Source: Manis javanica (taxonomy: Eukaryota > Chordata > Mammalia > Pholidota > Manidae). Taken from it: 64,000 bases of DNA. Where the stretch lies: the NCBI RefSeq assembly GCF_040802235.1, contig NC_133167.1, forward strand, positions 17,228,501 to 17,292,500, read 5' to 3'. The notes under the pieces are model-generated. The model made no database searches, was not told where the DNA came from, and was given only the letters and a program-made list of their open reading frames with translations. The position numbers were made by a program, and so were the translations under genes. Positions 51,801 through 63,053 of this stretch are shown here, piece after piece. How positions within the stretch are numbered: position 1 is the first letter of the stretch; each line of letters opens with the position of its first letter.

Positions 51801-54800
51801 CATTTGACCCAGGAATTCCACTTCTAGAAATTTACCCTAAGAATGCAGCAACCCAGTTTGAAAAAGACAGATGCACCCCTATGTTTATCACAGCACTATT
51901 TACAATAGCCAAGAAATGGAAGCAACCTAAGTGTCCATCAGTAGATGAATGGATAAAGAATATGTGGTACATATACACAATGGAATATTACTCAGCCATA
52001 AGAAGAAAACAGATCCTACCATTTGCAACAACATGGATGGAGCTAGAGGGTATTATGCTCACTGAAATAAGCTAGGCAGAGAAAGACAAGTATCAAATGA
52101 TTTCACTCATATGTGGAGTATAAGAACAAAGAGAAAAGTGAAGGAACAAAACAGTAGCATAATCACAGAACCCAAAAATGGACTAACAGTTACCAAAGGG
52201 AAAGGGACTGGGGAGGATGGGTGGGAAGAAAGGGATAAGGGGGAAAAAGGGGCATTACGATTAGCATACATAATGTGGGGGGGAGGGGCACGGGGATGGC
52301 CCTACAACACAGAGAAGAGAAGTAGTGATTCTATAGCATCTTACTACACTGATGGACAGTGACTGTAATGGGGTCTGTGGTGGGGACTTGATAATAGAGG
52401 GAGTCTAGTAACCATAATGTTGCTCATATAATTGTAGATTAATGATACAAAAAAGAAAAAAGACTTGTTACTGACACGATGTAATAAGACCTGTGTTTTA
52501 TTCCCTGGGCTGTGTAGCTGCTGCCACATAGGACCTGAGGGTTTCTTCCCATCGTCAGTTCCCACGTGGTGTTTTGAGGAGTATTTATCCAACATCCCCT
52601 GGGACTGCACTCTTTTTGTGAGCAGGGCCCTGTCATTCCTTCCATAGCCCTCAGCCATCTCAGCATGGGCTTCATATGGTAACAACAATGACTAAGAGTT
52701 ATTGAGCACTTGTCTTCTGCAAAGGATGTTATACACAGCATCTCTCTGAATGCACTCATTGACATGATGAGGTAGATTTGATATCATCTGCCCTGAGAAG
52801 TAAGATAACTTATCAAAAGTCACATAACAGTAAATGAAGGAGCCAGAATTTGAATCCAAGCAGCAGGTCTATGCCACTGGGCTATGTAGTCTCACTGAGG
52901 GTAACATTGCTGCAGGGGCTCCTTGGGAGGTAAAACAACTTGACTCTCATGTCCAGCTTCCTTGCTCCAGGTTGGACAAGGTTTAGAGATGGAGAATGGC
53001 AGGAAGTTGGGCAGGAAGTTTCTTTCTTGACAGTAATAACTCAGATCTCTAGGATAAGTCCACTGTTGCCACATACTTTTCTTGTGTATCATTTCATTTG
53101 ACCAATTATTTCACAAGTGAGAAAATTGAGTCTCAGATAGGTTAGCTGGCTTGTCCAAGGTTACTCACTAGGAAGGCAGGTGGGTATTTGAGCCCAGGCC
53201 TCCTGACTGATACTACTCTGCAGGCAGACTACAGTACCTGAGATCAGAGTACAAGGGGAGCGGTGAGAGGGAGAAAAAATGTAACTGATGTGGACTGGAT
53301 CCTGCCCTGGGAATAGAAGATCCTATTTCATAACCCCCTGACATTCCTTTTCTATTTAGTTTTCTGAAATGATTGCTTTACAGCCCTTTTCATCTCATCC
53401 ACCCACCTGAATATGGAACCAGTAACTCCAATACTTTCTGTTTGACTCTTAAATTCCTTAGTTGAGGTCGTGAGTGAACAAATGAATGAATGTATGAATG
53501 AATGAAAGGGGGTGGAAGTTAAGCCCTAGGAAACCTGGGTCACTTGTCCAGCTCTTACTCATCTCATCTCTAATCATTATTCTCAAGAGAAGCACCAGGA
53601 AAGAGTCAAATAATCCAGATTTGAATCCCAGTCCCTCCTCTTAGTCATTGGCTTTGAAACAAATCATTTAATCTTTCTAAAACTCAGTTTTCCTCTTTAG
53701 CACAACCGATTTAATAATAGAAACCACTTCAAAGGGTCATTGGGTGGATTAGAATAGTAATGTGGAGATATTAGCACATTATGGGATACTTAGCAAAGTC
53801 CCTGTAGAGATTAATGCTTTTGATTTACAAGGTTGCAGTGAGGACTAAAGGAGGTAAAGGGTGTGAAAGTGCCTAAATCATTTATTATTTACAATGTAAA
53901 TTCTTCACATTCTGAAGGGAATGGAAGACAGGAGGTGTCAGTAAAAGGGACCAGGAAAAAGGTTTGAGGACAGAGAGGGCATATTTTAACTCTGCTTGTT
54001 AAAAGCTAAATGATTGGCCTCTTCCTCGTTCCCCTCAGCCAAGGGCTGACTGGCTTCCTGGCTCAGGGGCTTAGAGACTGGAACACCACTTAGAGAGTTT
54101 GGAGAAAGCCCAGCAAAGGGCGGAAAGCCAGCATTTCAGGGGACAGCAAACCATGAAGGGAACTGGCAGAAAAGGAATCTTGCACTAGAGGAGAAGAGGC
54201 CAAAGCAGGAGGATCCAGGATTTCTCATCTCCACTGAGGACCAAGGCTGATAAAAGGAAGAACTTCTGAAAGTGTAGGCTGTGCATGAGCAAGATGGAGG
54301 AAAGGGGACTTAGGGAATGTTCTTCCTCCTGCAAGGTCTAGCATGACGTTGGAGACTCCCGCCTTATCTGGGCAGGAAATGGCTGCCCTCCTTTGGAGGA
54401 GTAAGTTGAATGAGATAAAGAGGATTGGGCAGGGGGCAAAGGTAGGGATGGACTTGGCCTTCCCTGAGATAGGCAGAATGCTGTTTTCTCCACACCTTTC
54501 TAATCTTGGTCCCCCTCCCTGTCCCCATGCCTGGTGCTTCTCCATTGTAGCCCTTTTACCATTATCTGAAGGCTCATAATGGTCGATCAGTTCCAGAGCA
54601 AGGTCAGAAGCATGTTCTCCTTCTTTCTGCTCCTCTCGCAGGAAATCCACAAATTCTAGTAGGGTCAGCTTCTGCCCATCAGCTGAGAAGTTTTCAAACA
54701 GTTCCTGTACCTCAGCACGATGAGTCAGTGCCTTATAGAACTCAACAAATTCTTCTCCCTCCAGAGCCCCAGACTGAGACATGTCTGCTGCCTACAGGAG

Positions 54801-57800
54801 AAGGTTCAGAGAAGAGTGGATGAACCCTTTAATAGCAAACGTTATGGCTTTAACTTGTCCTGTAAGGACAATCTTACGGACAGATGTATCCAAACATGCT
54901 TCCACAAAACTCCCACAGAGCTTCTGACTTTTAATGTTCATAGTAGAAGCCGCTTCAATAAGTGAAAAGCAAAATTTCAGCCATACAATATGCCACTAGA
55001 GAATAATTTCAACCAGAAAGAGTTAAATGCCCCAAAGGTCCCTAAAAGATCAGATATCTCTGCCTATTTACTCACAACCAGTTGGAGTTTCCACTGTACT
55101 TGACACCTGTGAAATTCTGGCCAGGGACAGAGAGGTCCTTAAGGTCTGAGACAGTAACATACTGTTCTTTACCTTTCATAAGATTATGAGTCATCTTTCC
55201 AACAAGACTGAAGGGTAAGAACCTTGTCACTGCCACTTGCCATTGAGCCTGGCGTAATGATAGGCACACAGGAAGGACTGGACAAATGCGTATTGCTGGA
55301 TGGGGTCAGAGTACCTCTGGCCAAGAACATGGCTGTGGCAGGCTTCTGTAAATCCTTCTCTGGAAGACTCACCTGGAAGAGCTGGAAGGCATGTTCTTGG
55401 TCCATTTCCACATTCATCAGGCGCAGTAACCGCTGGACTTCTGGAAAACTCATCCGACCATCCTGGTTTTTGTCTCCACGCTGGAACCAGTCACTCAGCC
55501 ATCAAGGTCAAGGATGTCAAGGCAAAAGCACTGTGTGTGTGTGTGTGTGTGTGTGTGTGCATGTGTGCGCACATACACACAGGTGTACCAATTTATTTCC
55601 CCAATTAAATGTTCCAGAATAATCTCCCCAGAGAACCAATCTGTCTTGTCCCTGCATGGCTCAGGTGCTTGCAAAGGCCTCCCTGATGCCTGCAGAAGGA
55701 AGCCCAAGTTCCTTAACATAGAAGTTGTCTTTCACTCCCATGATCTGGCTCCAACCCAGCCTTCTCAGCTCACCTCTGTTTTCCCTTTACTTTAGCCAGA
55801 CTCCAGCTCCCTGCTCTCTGCTGTCCCATTCTCTCTCCTCTTTAATTTCATATCTCTGGGCCTTTATGCATGCTGTTCCCTCAGGCAGGAGTGCCTTTCC
55901 TTCCTCCTCTCTTTGTGTTCAAATTCTACTCAATTTTAAGGCTCAGCTGAAATGCTACTTCTTCCTTGAAGCTTTCTTAGAACACTCTCAACTAGAATTA
56001 AATATTTCTCCTTCTTTTGAATACCTACAAATAATCTAAGTACCGGAACACTTCTATGGTTATTAGATTATTCACACAATTCTGTTCTCTCCATCAGCTA
56101 AAACAATACCTGAGTCTCATTAATTTTTGTACCCCTAAAACCTGGTCTAATGCCTGATACATTTTGCTCAATAGATGGTGAATGAATGAATAAATGAACG
56201 AATGAACGGTTGTAAGAAGTGAATACAATCTAGGACACTTGAAGTGAGTCGACATCACCATGCCCTCTAAGGGGCTGCTTCCTGTGCCTATGGTAGTTAA
56301 TACCACTGAGATCTTCTGTTTAGCTCTCGGGATCAGCACCTTCTTTGGCTCTTTGGCTCTCACTGTCCCTTCCCCCAATCACGGAGGGTCTGACTCAGCC
56401 CAAACTCTGCCTGGCTGTCTTTACCATCCCAAGTCACCATTTCTCCCTCAATGTCCTTAGCCTCTCATCAGCCTGAGCCGTCCCTGCCCTCCACACTGGA
56501 TTCTTGGGCATCCCTCACTCTGCACCTCCTCCCATCGGTCCCTATCCCTGCAGCATGTGGCTCCTTCGGTGACCCCTGGCCCCCACTCTGACTCCTTCGG
56601 GCCGATACTGGTCCAGCTGCTCCTGTTGGTCCATGCTGGTGACAAAGTCCACCAACAACCGAAGTCCCTGCATCCAGATCTGGGCCTCTTCAACACTGTT
56701 GGCCACAAGGTCCAGGTTGGAGCGGCGGCCATGGAAGACAACGGTGAAGCCCTGCTCCAAGGGGAACTCCTCTGCCAGGCTGCGCAGCAATTCAGACTCA
56801 TGGCCCTCACGCACTGTCTCCACGTCAGAAATTGAAACTGCCAGGAAGAAGCAAGTTGGGGTGCTGAGGAAGAGTCCACTAAACCACAGGGGCTAAGGGT
56901 CATGGACCCATATTCCTTTCTTCTCTATGGAACAAAATGGAGGAGGAATCCCAGCATCCACAGGCTGAAATTCTAAAAGCCACAGTACAGCAAGATGCAG
57001 ACCCTAGGGAGTCAAGATTCCACATGAGTCATTGCTGTTTTCATAGGCAGCATAGCAAGGGGCCTGTGCTCCAAGTGGCAAGACCTGGCTTCCAGCTACT
57101 AGCTGGCAGTGTGACAGGACCAAAATGACTTAACCCCTCAAGGTCCTTATTTAAATAAGGGATGGTGGTCCCTTCCACAGCTAGTCCTTCTGGTAATTAC
57201 AGGAGGACTGGAGCAGCTGACAAATGGAAACACACTTGTAAGGTAGAAGTAGTTACACCAAAGCATGGTATGCCCAGTTCCAGGTTTGAGGGCATTCTCT
57301 TTCCAGATGTCTAGGAGGAAGCCAGAGAAATTCTTCCAACCGTTTTCCTCAGCTGGGGGTGGTATGGATTTTGAGCTTTGAGTATGTCTCTAAAGCAGAC
57401 TTTCTTAGATGTGTCCTGTGATCAGATTTGTAGAGGGATCACAAAGTGTTTGGCCAACAGGATGCACACTGTTATGATGCATTTATGATATTTAAAAATA
57501 TTCACCATAACAGCTAAAATTTATTCAGTGCATTCTGGTTTTCAGGTCCCATGCTAGGTGCTTTATGCATTCACTCACTGAGTCCCTCTAACCTACGAGG
57601 CAGGTACTATTTAATCCCCTTTTACAGATGAGAAAACTAAACTTAGTTTAAGTTAAATTACTTGTCCAAAGGCACTCAGTTAGAAAGTGGCAGAGCGAGG
57701 ATGTTAATCCAGGCAGTCTGATGCCTGAGATCATGCTCATACAACAAAAACAAAAACAAGAAGATATAACCTGCACATTGAGCCTTATTATGTGCCAGGA

Positions 57801-58319
57801 CTCTTCTAAGCCCTTTACATGCAATAATTAATTTAATCATCATAAGAGCCTTAATGGAAAAATACTATTATAATTTCTATTTTACAGGATCAGACACATA
57901 CACAAGTGGGACACTACAAGGGCACAATGCAGGACCCTGGTCCCTCCCCTGCTCTCAAGCTGCTGGATTCCTCAGGGTCCTACCCACCCATGTGCCCACC
58001 CCACCTAACCACGTCACTCACAGCTTGGCTTGGCACTGCCTCCTGCCTGCCGGGCATGCCAGACTGTCATGCTGTCATCCTGAAGTCTGAAGTATCTTAG
58101 CTTCTTCCAGCTTTTGGACCTCACCTTGCGCATCATGGTGCCTTTCTGCATCAGCAGCAGGTCTTGATTGATGGGCAGCCCTGGGCCAGGAGAAGCAGAG
58201 GCAGGGTAGCTGGAGGGGAGGAAGCAAGGCCCAGGAGGAGCTCTTGAACACCCCTGGGCTGTCTCCCCAGGCCCTCCTCTCCTACAAGGGTACTCACGGC
58301 TTTGCAGCTGGGACGCCAT
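42843..58319 (-). CDS. PLCD4: 1-phosphatidylinositol 4,5-bisphosphate phosphodiesterase delta-4
   Basis: Fifteen coding exons on the minus strand: 58319-58298, 58180-58022, 56837-56609, 55493-55373 (see splice note), 54791-54560, 50047-49846, 48946-48802, 48169-48017, 46629-46450, 45183-45027, 44667-44551, 44345-44173, 43628-43493, 43176-43027 and 42949-42843. They give about 760 residues; human has 762. Domains in order: PH ([10 protein letters not shown] onwards), EF-hands (canonical loop [13 protein letters not shown]), catalytic X with SSHNTYL and EVDIWDG and YHGHTLT carrying the expected His/Glu/Asp residues, a glutamate-rich X-Y linker, catalytic Y, and C2. It hydrolyses PIP2 to IP3 and diacylglycerol with calcium; in mice it is needed for the zona-induced sperm acrosome reaction. 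At the PH-to-EF junction the expected acceptor reads GA, not AG. The only in-frame nearby AG starts the exon at 55493 and removes three residues. All other phases agree. Confidence 0.94.
43255..43390 (-). repeat. MIR SINE fragment
   Basis: Reverse-MIR text ('cagcattttacaggtaagga', 'ttgcccaggtcactggaact') lies between the PLCD4 exons at 43176 and 43493. Confidence 0.65.
43860..44060 (-). repeat. MIR SINE
   Basis: Reverse-MIR blocks 'cttcaccaggcattgtttca', 'ggagactgaggttaaggaac' and 'tttgaacctaggcaactggc' lie in a PLCD4 intron. Confidence 0.75.
46083..46265. repeat. Short hAT-type nonautonomous element
   Basis: The ends cagtggttttcagactgg and gctggaaagccactg are inverted and about 180 bases apart. 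No target duplication is evident. Confidence 0.5.
46860..47810 (+). repeat. Old L1M-type 3' fragment
   Basis: A/T-rich degenerate L1 text ('caacccagcaattttgcttc', 'gtagaataaattatggtcca', 'tcaggaaaaaaattaagact') fills the PLCD4 intron between 46629 and 48017. Confidence 0.65.
49330..49570 (-). repeat. MIR SINE
   Basis: Reverse-MIR blocks 'tctcacaacaatccatactg', 'gggaaactgaggcatagaga' and 'cctatgctctactgcctt' lie in a PLCD4 intron. Confidence 0.8.
50276..50495 (+). repeat. hAT-type nonautonomous element
   Basis: The text 'agtagaactttctacaataa', 'ctactgagcacttgaaatgt' and 'ttaagtttaaatagtcacat' matches a common mammalian hAT relic. I do not assign the exact family. Confidence 0.6.
50555..52462 (+). 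mobile_element. 5'-truncated L1 retrotransposon with target-site duplication
   Basis: About 1.9 kb of the end of L1 ORF2 plus the 3' UTR and A-rich tail lie in the large PLCD4 intron, antisense to PLCD4. The 10-base flank acttgttact is identical at 50545-50554 and 52463-52472. ORF2 remnants persist as open stretches at 50907-51524 and 51554-52075, including the cysteine-rich C-terminal segment. Truncation and internal stops make it immobile. Its preservation makes it the youngest long repeat in the window. Confidence 0.9.
52685..53220 (-). repeat. Two MIR SINEs
   Basis: Reverse-MIR text at about 52685-52890 ('gagcacttgtcttctgcaaa', 'aatttgaatccaagcagcag') and again at about 53080-53220 ('aagtgagaaaattgagtctc', 'tatttgagcccaggcctcct'). 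Confidence 0.65.
53560..53840 (+). repeat. MIR SINE
   Basis: Forward-MIR text 'gatttgaatcccagtccctc', 'aaatcatttaatctttctaa' and 'aaagggtcattgggtggatt'. Confidence 0.65.
55373..55502 (-). other. PLCD4: PLCD4 first EF-hand exon with degenerate acceptor
   Basis: The conserved protein reads [14 protein letters not shown] across this junction. The codons for WLSDWF are present from 55501, but the bases just upstream on the minus strand are CCTTGA, with no AG, and a TGA in frame prevents extension. An AG nine bases inside gives an exon starting at 55493, in frame, changing QWLS to H. The preceding exon ends at 56609 with a weak donor (GTATCG). Confidence 0.6.
55532..55559 (+). repeat. (TG)n microsatellite beside the PLCD4 EF-hand exon
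   Basis: Fourteen TG units, read as (CA)n in the PLCD4 transcript, end about 30 bases upstream of the expected splice acceptor near 55502. Confidence 0.9.
55640..56190 (+). repeat. L2 LINE
   Basis: A long L2 3' segment: 'catgatctggctccaaccca', 'cctttatgcatgctgttccc', 'aaggctcagctgaaatgcta'. It occupies most of the PLCD4 PH-to-EF intron. Confidence 0.8.
57060..57910. repeat. Cluster of MIR-derived sequence in PLCD4 intron
   Basis: Forward MIR at about 57065-57190 ('agctactagctggcagtgtg'), reverse MIR at about 57505-57745 ('gcattcactcactgagtccc', 'ttagaaagtggcagagcgag'), and a reverse fragment at about 57775-57900 ('tgtgccaggactcttctaag'). Confidence 0.65.
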
Positions 58320-58355
58320 CACCTACTGCTCCACCAGCTGTGGCCCCAAAATCAC
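58298..58355 (-). other. PLCD4: PLCD4 start-codon exon with short 5' UTR
   Basis: A good acceptor (CATGCAG) precedes 58355. The exon carries 36 noncoding bases, then the start codon and only 22 coding bases (MASQLQS plus one base) before the donor GTGAGT. The start codon has G at -3 and +4. Confidence 0.7.
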
Positions 58356-59354
58356 CTGCATGAACAAAGAGGAACAAAAAACTCTGGGTTAATTTTGGTG
58401 GCTTGGAGAAACAGATCAAGGAAAAAAATAAAGGAAAACCATGTCAGGCACTTCAGATACAGAGTCTGTCGCTGTTTATACTACTTATTTGAGTTTGATG
58501 ACTGAGGCTTAGAGAGGCTAAGAAACCTTGCTCAAATCACAGGCGGCTTCAGACTTTAAACTAAACCTGTCTGATTCCAGAGCCCATGCTGTTTCTCCAG
58601 AGGACTAAACCACAGCCTCCTGCCTAAGACCTGCTTCCTTCCCAGTACCCCATAATCCACTAGGTAATCCCATGTCACACTTCTCAGCTCCTCATTTCTG
58701 GGAAACACTGTCTTGCTGGCTTCCCCTTTGCAGAACCTGGAATTTCTCTACATGCTAGCCTTCTCTTCTCCAGGTGGAATCATCCCAGCTTCCCTGTTGT
58801 TCCCCTGTAGATCACACAGCTCCTGAATGGCTAGGAAAGAGTGTGTTTTGTCTCTTCTACAGCATTTAGTGCTGTACTTAGCTAAATAAGACATCTTCTA
58901 CCTTCACACTGTGAAGCATATTTTATAATCCTTTTCATCCGTTATTCTGTTTTAATAGAATAAGTTACATATTCTCAGACCTGCATTCTTAGGTTTTCTC
59001 TACTTAAACAGAGTACCTCCTTCAGGATATACGCTAATTTAGGACCTGATTGAGTTGTCCTAGTAGGTAAAAATAAACTTCCCTTCAAGAGAACCAGAAG
59101 ACTTGATATGTGGCCACTTTGATTTTAGCTCTGCCATTATAAGAAATACTCAATTCTTGACCAAATCATTCTGAAGTTGGCAAAGCTCATGAAATATAAA
59201 GCTCTACGCTTTTGAATAAGCAAAGGATCTACACATAAATAGAAATGTGTTTTTTACATGATAAGTTAAAAATGTTGACAATGGTGAACATCTAAAAAAC
59301 TAAAAAGAATCATTAAAGCAATTAGCTAGTGTTCTATTAAAACATCATGCATTT

Positions 59355-59605
59355 CTCGGGAGGGAGGGAGAAGGGGATTGAGGGGTATTATGTTTAGTAC
59401 ACATGGTGTGGGGGATCACGGGGAGAACAGTGTAGCACAGAGAAGGCACAGAGTGAATCTGTGGCATCTTGCTGCACTGATGGACAGTGACTGCATTGGG
59501 GTGTGGGTGGGGACTTGATAATATGGGTAAATGTAGTAACCACAATGTTTTTTTCACGTGAAACCTTCGTAAGAGTATATATCAATCATACCTTAATAAA
59601 AAAAA
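59355..59605 (+). mobile_element. 5'-truncated L1 3' end with target-site duplication
   Basis: About 250 bases of L1 3' UTR ending in ccttaataaaaaaaa. The flanks catcatgcattt (59343-59354) and catcatacattt (59607-59618) form a 12-base duplication with one mismatch. Confidence 0.85.
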
Positions 59606-60734
59606 GCATCATACATTTCAACTTTTTGTATTTTACAAATGAAAAGAAGTCCAGAAATGTGATGTGACCTGTCTGAGGTCACACAGCATATTAGTGCCCT
59701 CTTTTTCTACAGTGGGAAGAGCTGATGAAATCAAGGAGTGACTAAGTCTTTGGGAAGAATGTGGAGGTTACTGAAAATACAGCTTCCCTGACTGCAGGAC
59801 CTAAGGAAGGCTTTCTAAAGTAGTGACACTGTACAGGTGCTCAGGAGGAGAGGGGAATCATTCTGTACCTAAGTGGGAAAGATAACTCAAGGCAACTCTC
59901 AGGAAAGAACAGTTCCAAGAAGAAAAGTTTTTGCTGCAGGCTGAGGCTCTGCAGGCTGAAACCTCTGGATGGAGAAAGGCACACAGAGTGTTTCCTGAAA
60001 GATGGAAGAGCATCTCTACTTTTCTGGGTCGAGATGCACAGTTTGAATCTGAGGCTTGCAAAAAGCTATATGAAGACTGAAGTAGAAAGTAACCCTCTTA
60101 AATATCCCAGGTCCTCAGACTTTGGGGAGGGATGGGGTCAGCCTGGGGCTGAAGCCTAATCCCCCCAGCCAACACCCTGCCTTACCCTTTTCTAAACTTC
60201 AGTTCCCATGTCTGGGGCATAGGGACTCTGAGATGGGGTGGGCCTTTGTCTTGGGAGAGGACTTAATTACCTTCCCTTATACTGTGTCCAGGACCCTCAC
60301 AATGGTGTCCTGAAACATGAAGAGCCTGGGAACAGAGCCCTGTTTTGGAGCCCACCTCCTCTCAGACCAGTCTTAGAAAATTGTTTATCCTCTTTGGTAA
60401 AATTCTTCCAACTCTTCCAACCCCAGGGCTTGGCATGCTCTTCCAATTCTGCTCCCATTCCCCAATGACTATTTTAAACCTGTATTCAGGTGACATGTAG
60501 CCAGAAGAGGGCCAGTTTCAACTCAGAACACAGAATATCAGATCTGGACTTTGTTCTCTAGAGAAGGGAACCAAGGACTAGAAAGATTAGTGGGACTTCC
60601 AGAGTCACCTAATGAATTAAGTGGCAGAACTGGGACTAGAACCAAGATCTCCCAGCTGACCAGCTCAGAGATCTCACCAAGACTCTGACCTTAGCAAGGA
60701 CTTTCTCTAGGAAACAGGTTAAAAGCAGGGCTAA

Positions 60735-61108
60735 CAGGTGGAAAAAGATAAGTACCAAATAACTTCACTCATTTGTGGAGTATAAAAACAGAACAAAACT
60801 GCAGGAATAGCAGCATACCCACAGACTTAGAGAAGAAACTAGTGGTTACCAAGGGGAGGGGTTGGGAAGGGAGAAGGGGATTATGGGGCACTATAATTCA
60901 CAATCACAATATAGGTAGATCATGAGGAAAGCAGTACAGCATGAATAAAACAAGTAATGACTCTATGGCATCTTACTACGCTGATAGACAGTGACTGGAA
61001 TGGGGTGGGCAGGTAAGGGTTTGATAATATGGGTGAATGTTGAAACCACAACGTTGTTCGTGAAACCTTTATAAGATTGTATATCAATCACACTTTAATT
61101 AAAAAAAG
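60735..61108 (+). mobile_element. 5'-truncated L1 3' end with perfect target-site duplication
   Basis: About 375 bases from just before the ORF2 end through the 3' UTR. The 12-base flank aagcagggctaa is identical at 60723-60734 and 61109-61120. Confidence 0.9.
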
Positions 61109-62843
61109 AAGCAGGGCTAAGAATCAATGAGGGATATCAATGCTTTACTCCCACCCCTCATCATTTTGTTTCCACCATATCTCACATTTAATAGCTCTTC
61201 TTTTCTGTCTGCCCATTTTCTTTCCTTTTCCCACCCTCTGCCTGACCCCTTCCTTTTCCTTTCTCAGCTCACTCTTCTCTCTCCTGATCCCCTCTCTGCC
61301 TATTTGCTCACTTGTCAGCCTCTCTATGCTCTCCTCTTCTCATCCCTTCCCCCATCACCTCCTCCTCTTTTTTCTTCTCTAATTCCCAATAGCTCTGGTT
61401 CTCATCTCCTTGAGGGATGTGGTCCAAGAAAGAAGGCATTTGGGTTCGGATACTCAGTAACACATCCCTCTGCTCAGCTTCATTTTCCCCTGTATCCTAG
61501 GAGACTGACTAAACAAACTGCCTAGAGAATGCAATTTAGAACCCAGGTGTTCTGGTCTTGGTGTTTCTTCTGGTGTCGGAAGGTAGGTGGGGAAGGATGG
61601 TCGCAGCTGCTGTAGGTGCAGTGAAGAGGGAAGGGACAAAGGATTTGGGAGTGGGAGCAAGAGCCAGAGGCAAGGAGCAGAGGATGAAGACTGACAGGAA
61701 GAGAGACTGGGTCTTACTGTTCCCTCCTGGACATGTGGAGATCTCAAGGGTACAGATAATACCCTCTAAAATACAGGTGAGAAAACAGACACACAAAACA
61801 AGGTGGGAAGTGGGCAGCGCTGCTGAGCAAGATTTGGTCCCTCAACTTCCAGGTGGCTTCTGTCACCTAGAGATGGACTTCGGCAGAGTTGCCAATAGTG
61901 CCGATAACATTACAGTGGAGTCTGGGGTATCTCAGGTCTCTCCAAGGGGCAGGAAGGATGAGAATAATTTTGCCTAGTCTCTTGCTTCTGAGCAGGATTA
62001 TGCCTGACCTGGTTCAGCTAAAGAGGGCAGAATGACTGGTCACAGGTCATAGCCCTCAGAATGCTAGAGTGTGATGACTCTAGCACATCTAATCCAGAGG
62101 TCCCTGGCTATATATCAGTTCCTCCCTGGAGTGAGTGTGTCTTAAAAGATTCCTTAGCCCCGCCCACCATATACCAGATGAGAATTTCCAAGGATGAGGC
62201 TCGGGAATATTTATTTTTGACAAGCACCCCTGATACACAGGCAAGTCTAGGAAACCCTAAACTCCTTCCTGTCACAGATCAGAGTTGTTGTCCAAAGTCA
62301 CACAGTTAAGAGCAAAGTCAGGGTTAGAGGCAAGTGCTCTTCCCAGCCCAGCGCTCTGGTGTGCCAACAAACTGCCCTGGTCCACTGAGCAAGCTAACAC
62401 CGAGGTATCCAACTCAAACCCTGGTTTTTCCAAGGAAATCGTATGATTCTCTCCCCATTACTAAGGTTGCTATACTACGCATGGGTCTTGGCCAACCTTC
62501 CTTTGGTATTTTCAACAGTCTGTTAATGCATCTGGGGAAAGCCGGGCTATTCCAACTCTTTCTTCCTCACTAGGGTGGTGCTCACCTCTGAGTGGCGGCT
62601 CTGGGTAGCTAAGAGGTCCCCATATAAAAAGGCGACTTGACACAGCCAGGAGGAAAACTAAATCAAAGAGCGTAAACTAGAGAGAACTAGGAGGTTGGAG
62701 CCTTGCGGACCTGTTTGGGTCAAGGAGTCCAGGGTACAATTTAATCAGGGCGGATAAGCATGTGCAGGGCGAAGGCAGGGACTCAGGCAGTCAGGCAGAG
62801 CAGAGCTTGGAGCGGAGGCTAGTCAGAGCCTCCAGGCCCTTAC

Positions 62844-63040
62844 CGTGGGCAGGATAGCAGTCCTGTCTGTGAGTTCTGTGCTGCTTCCGCTGGGGGACCG
62901 GGAATCCCAGCTGAGCTCCTTTTCTCCTTTGCTCCTCTGGCACTCGCTGGCTTTCTCTCCTCTTCTAATGCAGTTTGCTGCTGCGACTGGCAGCGTTATA
63001 GCCAGAGGGAAGGAGAAGGTGCTCTCCTCAGTTCAGCCTT
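62844..63040 (-). promoter_or_regulatory. PLCD4: Candidate PLCD4 noncoding first exon and promoter
   Basis: On the minus strand a strong donor (GTAAGG) follows 62844. About 200 bases upstream is a TATA-like CTTTAAGA at about 63046-63053, which would start transcription near 63020. The intron to the start-codon exon would be about 4.5 kb. The region is moderately GC-rich. The exon is inferred from the donor only. Confidence 0.45.
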
Positions 63041-63053
63041 TCAGCTCTTAAAG

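Larger units (their letters stand above)
58490..62843. other. PLCD4 intron 1, mostly repeat-derived
   Basis: No coding exon is recognised. The stretch contains reverse MIR fragments at about 58495-58615, 59630-59700 and 60555-60715 and the two L1 tails listed separately. A pyrimidine-rich stretch spans about 61190-61390. Confidence 0.5.

Noticed and set aside
50907-52075. Two plus-strand open frames that look gene-like
   Set aside because: They are the C-terminal remnants of L1 ORF2 inside a truncated insertion flanked by a target duplication, not a host gene.
55520-55545. AG further upstream (after the CA repeat) as the PLCD4 EF-hand exon acceptor
   Set aside because: It would add bases in the wrong frame and meet a TGA within fourteen codons.
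62618-62632. TATAAAAAG on the plus strand as a core promoter
   Set aside because: No plus-strand gene follows, and the PLCD4 transcript runs on the other strand; probably a chance A/T run.
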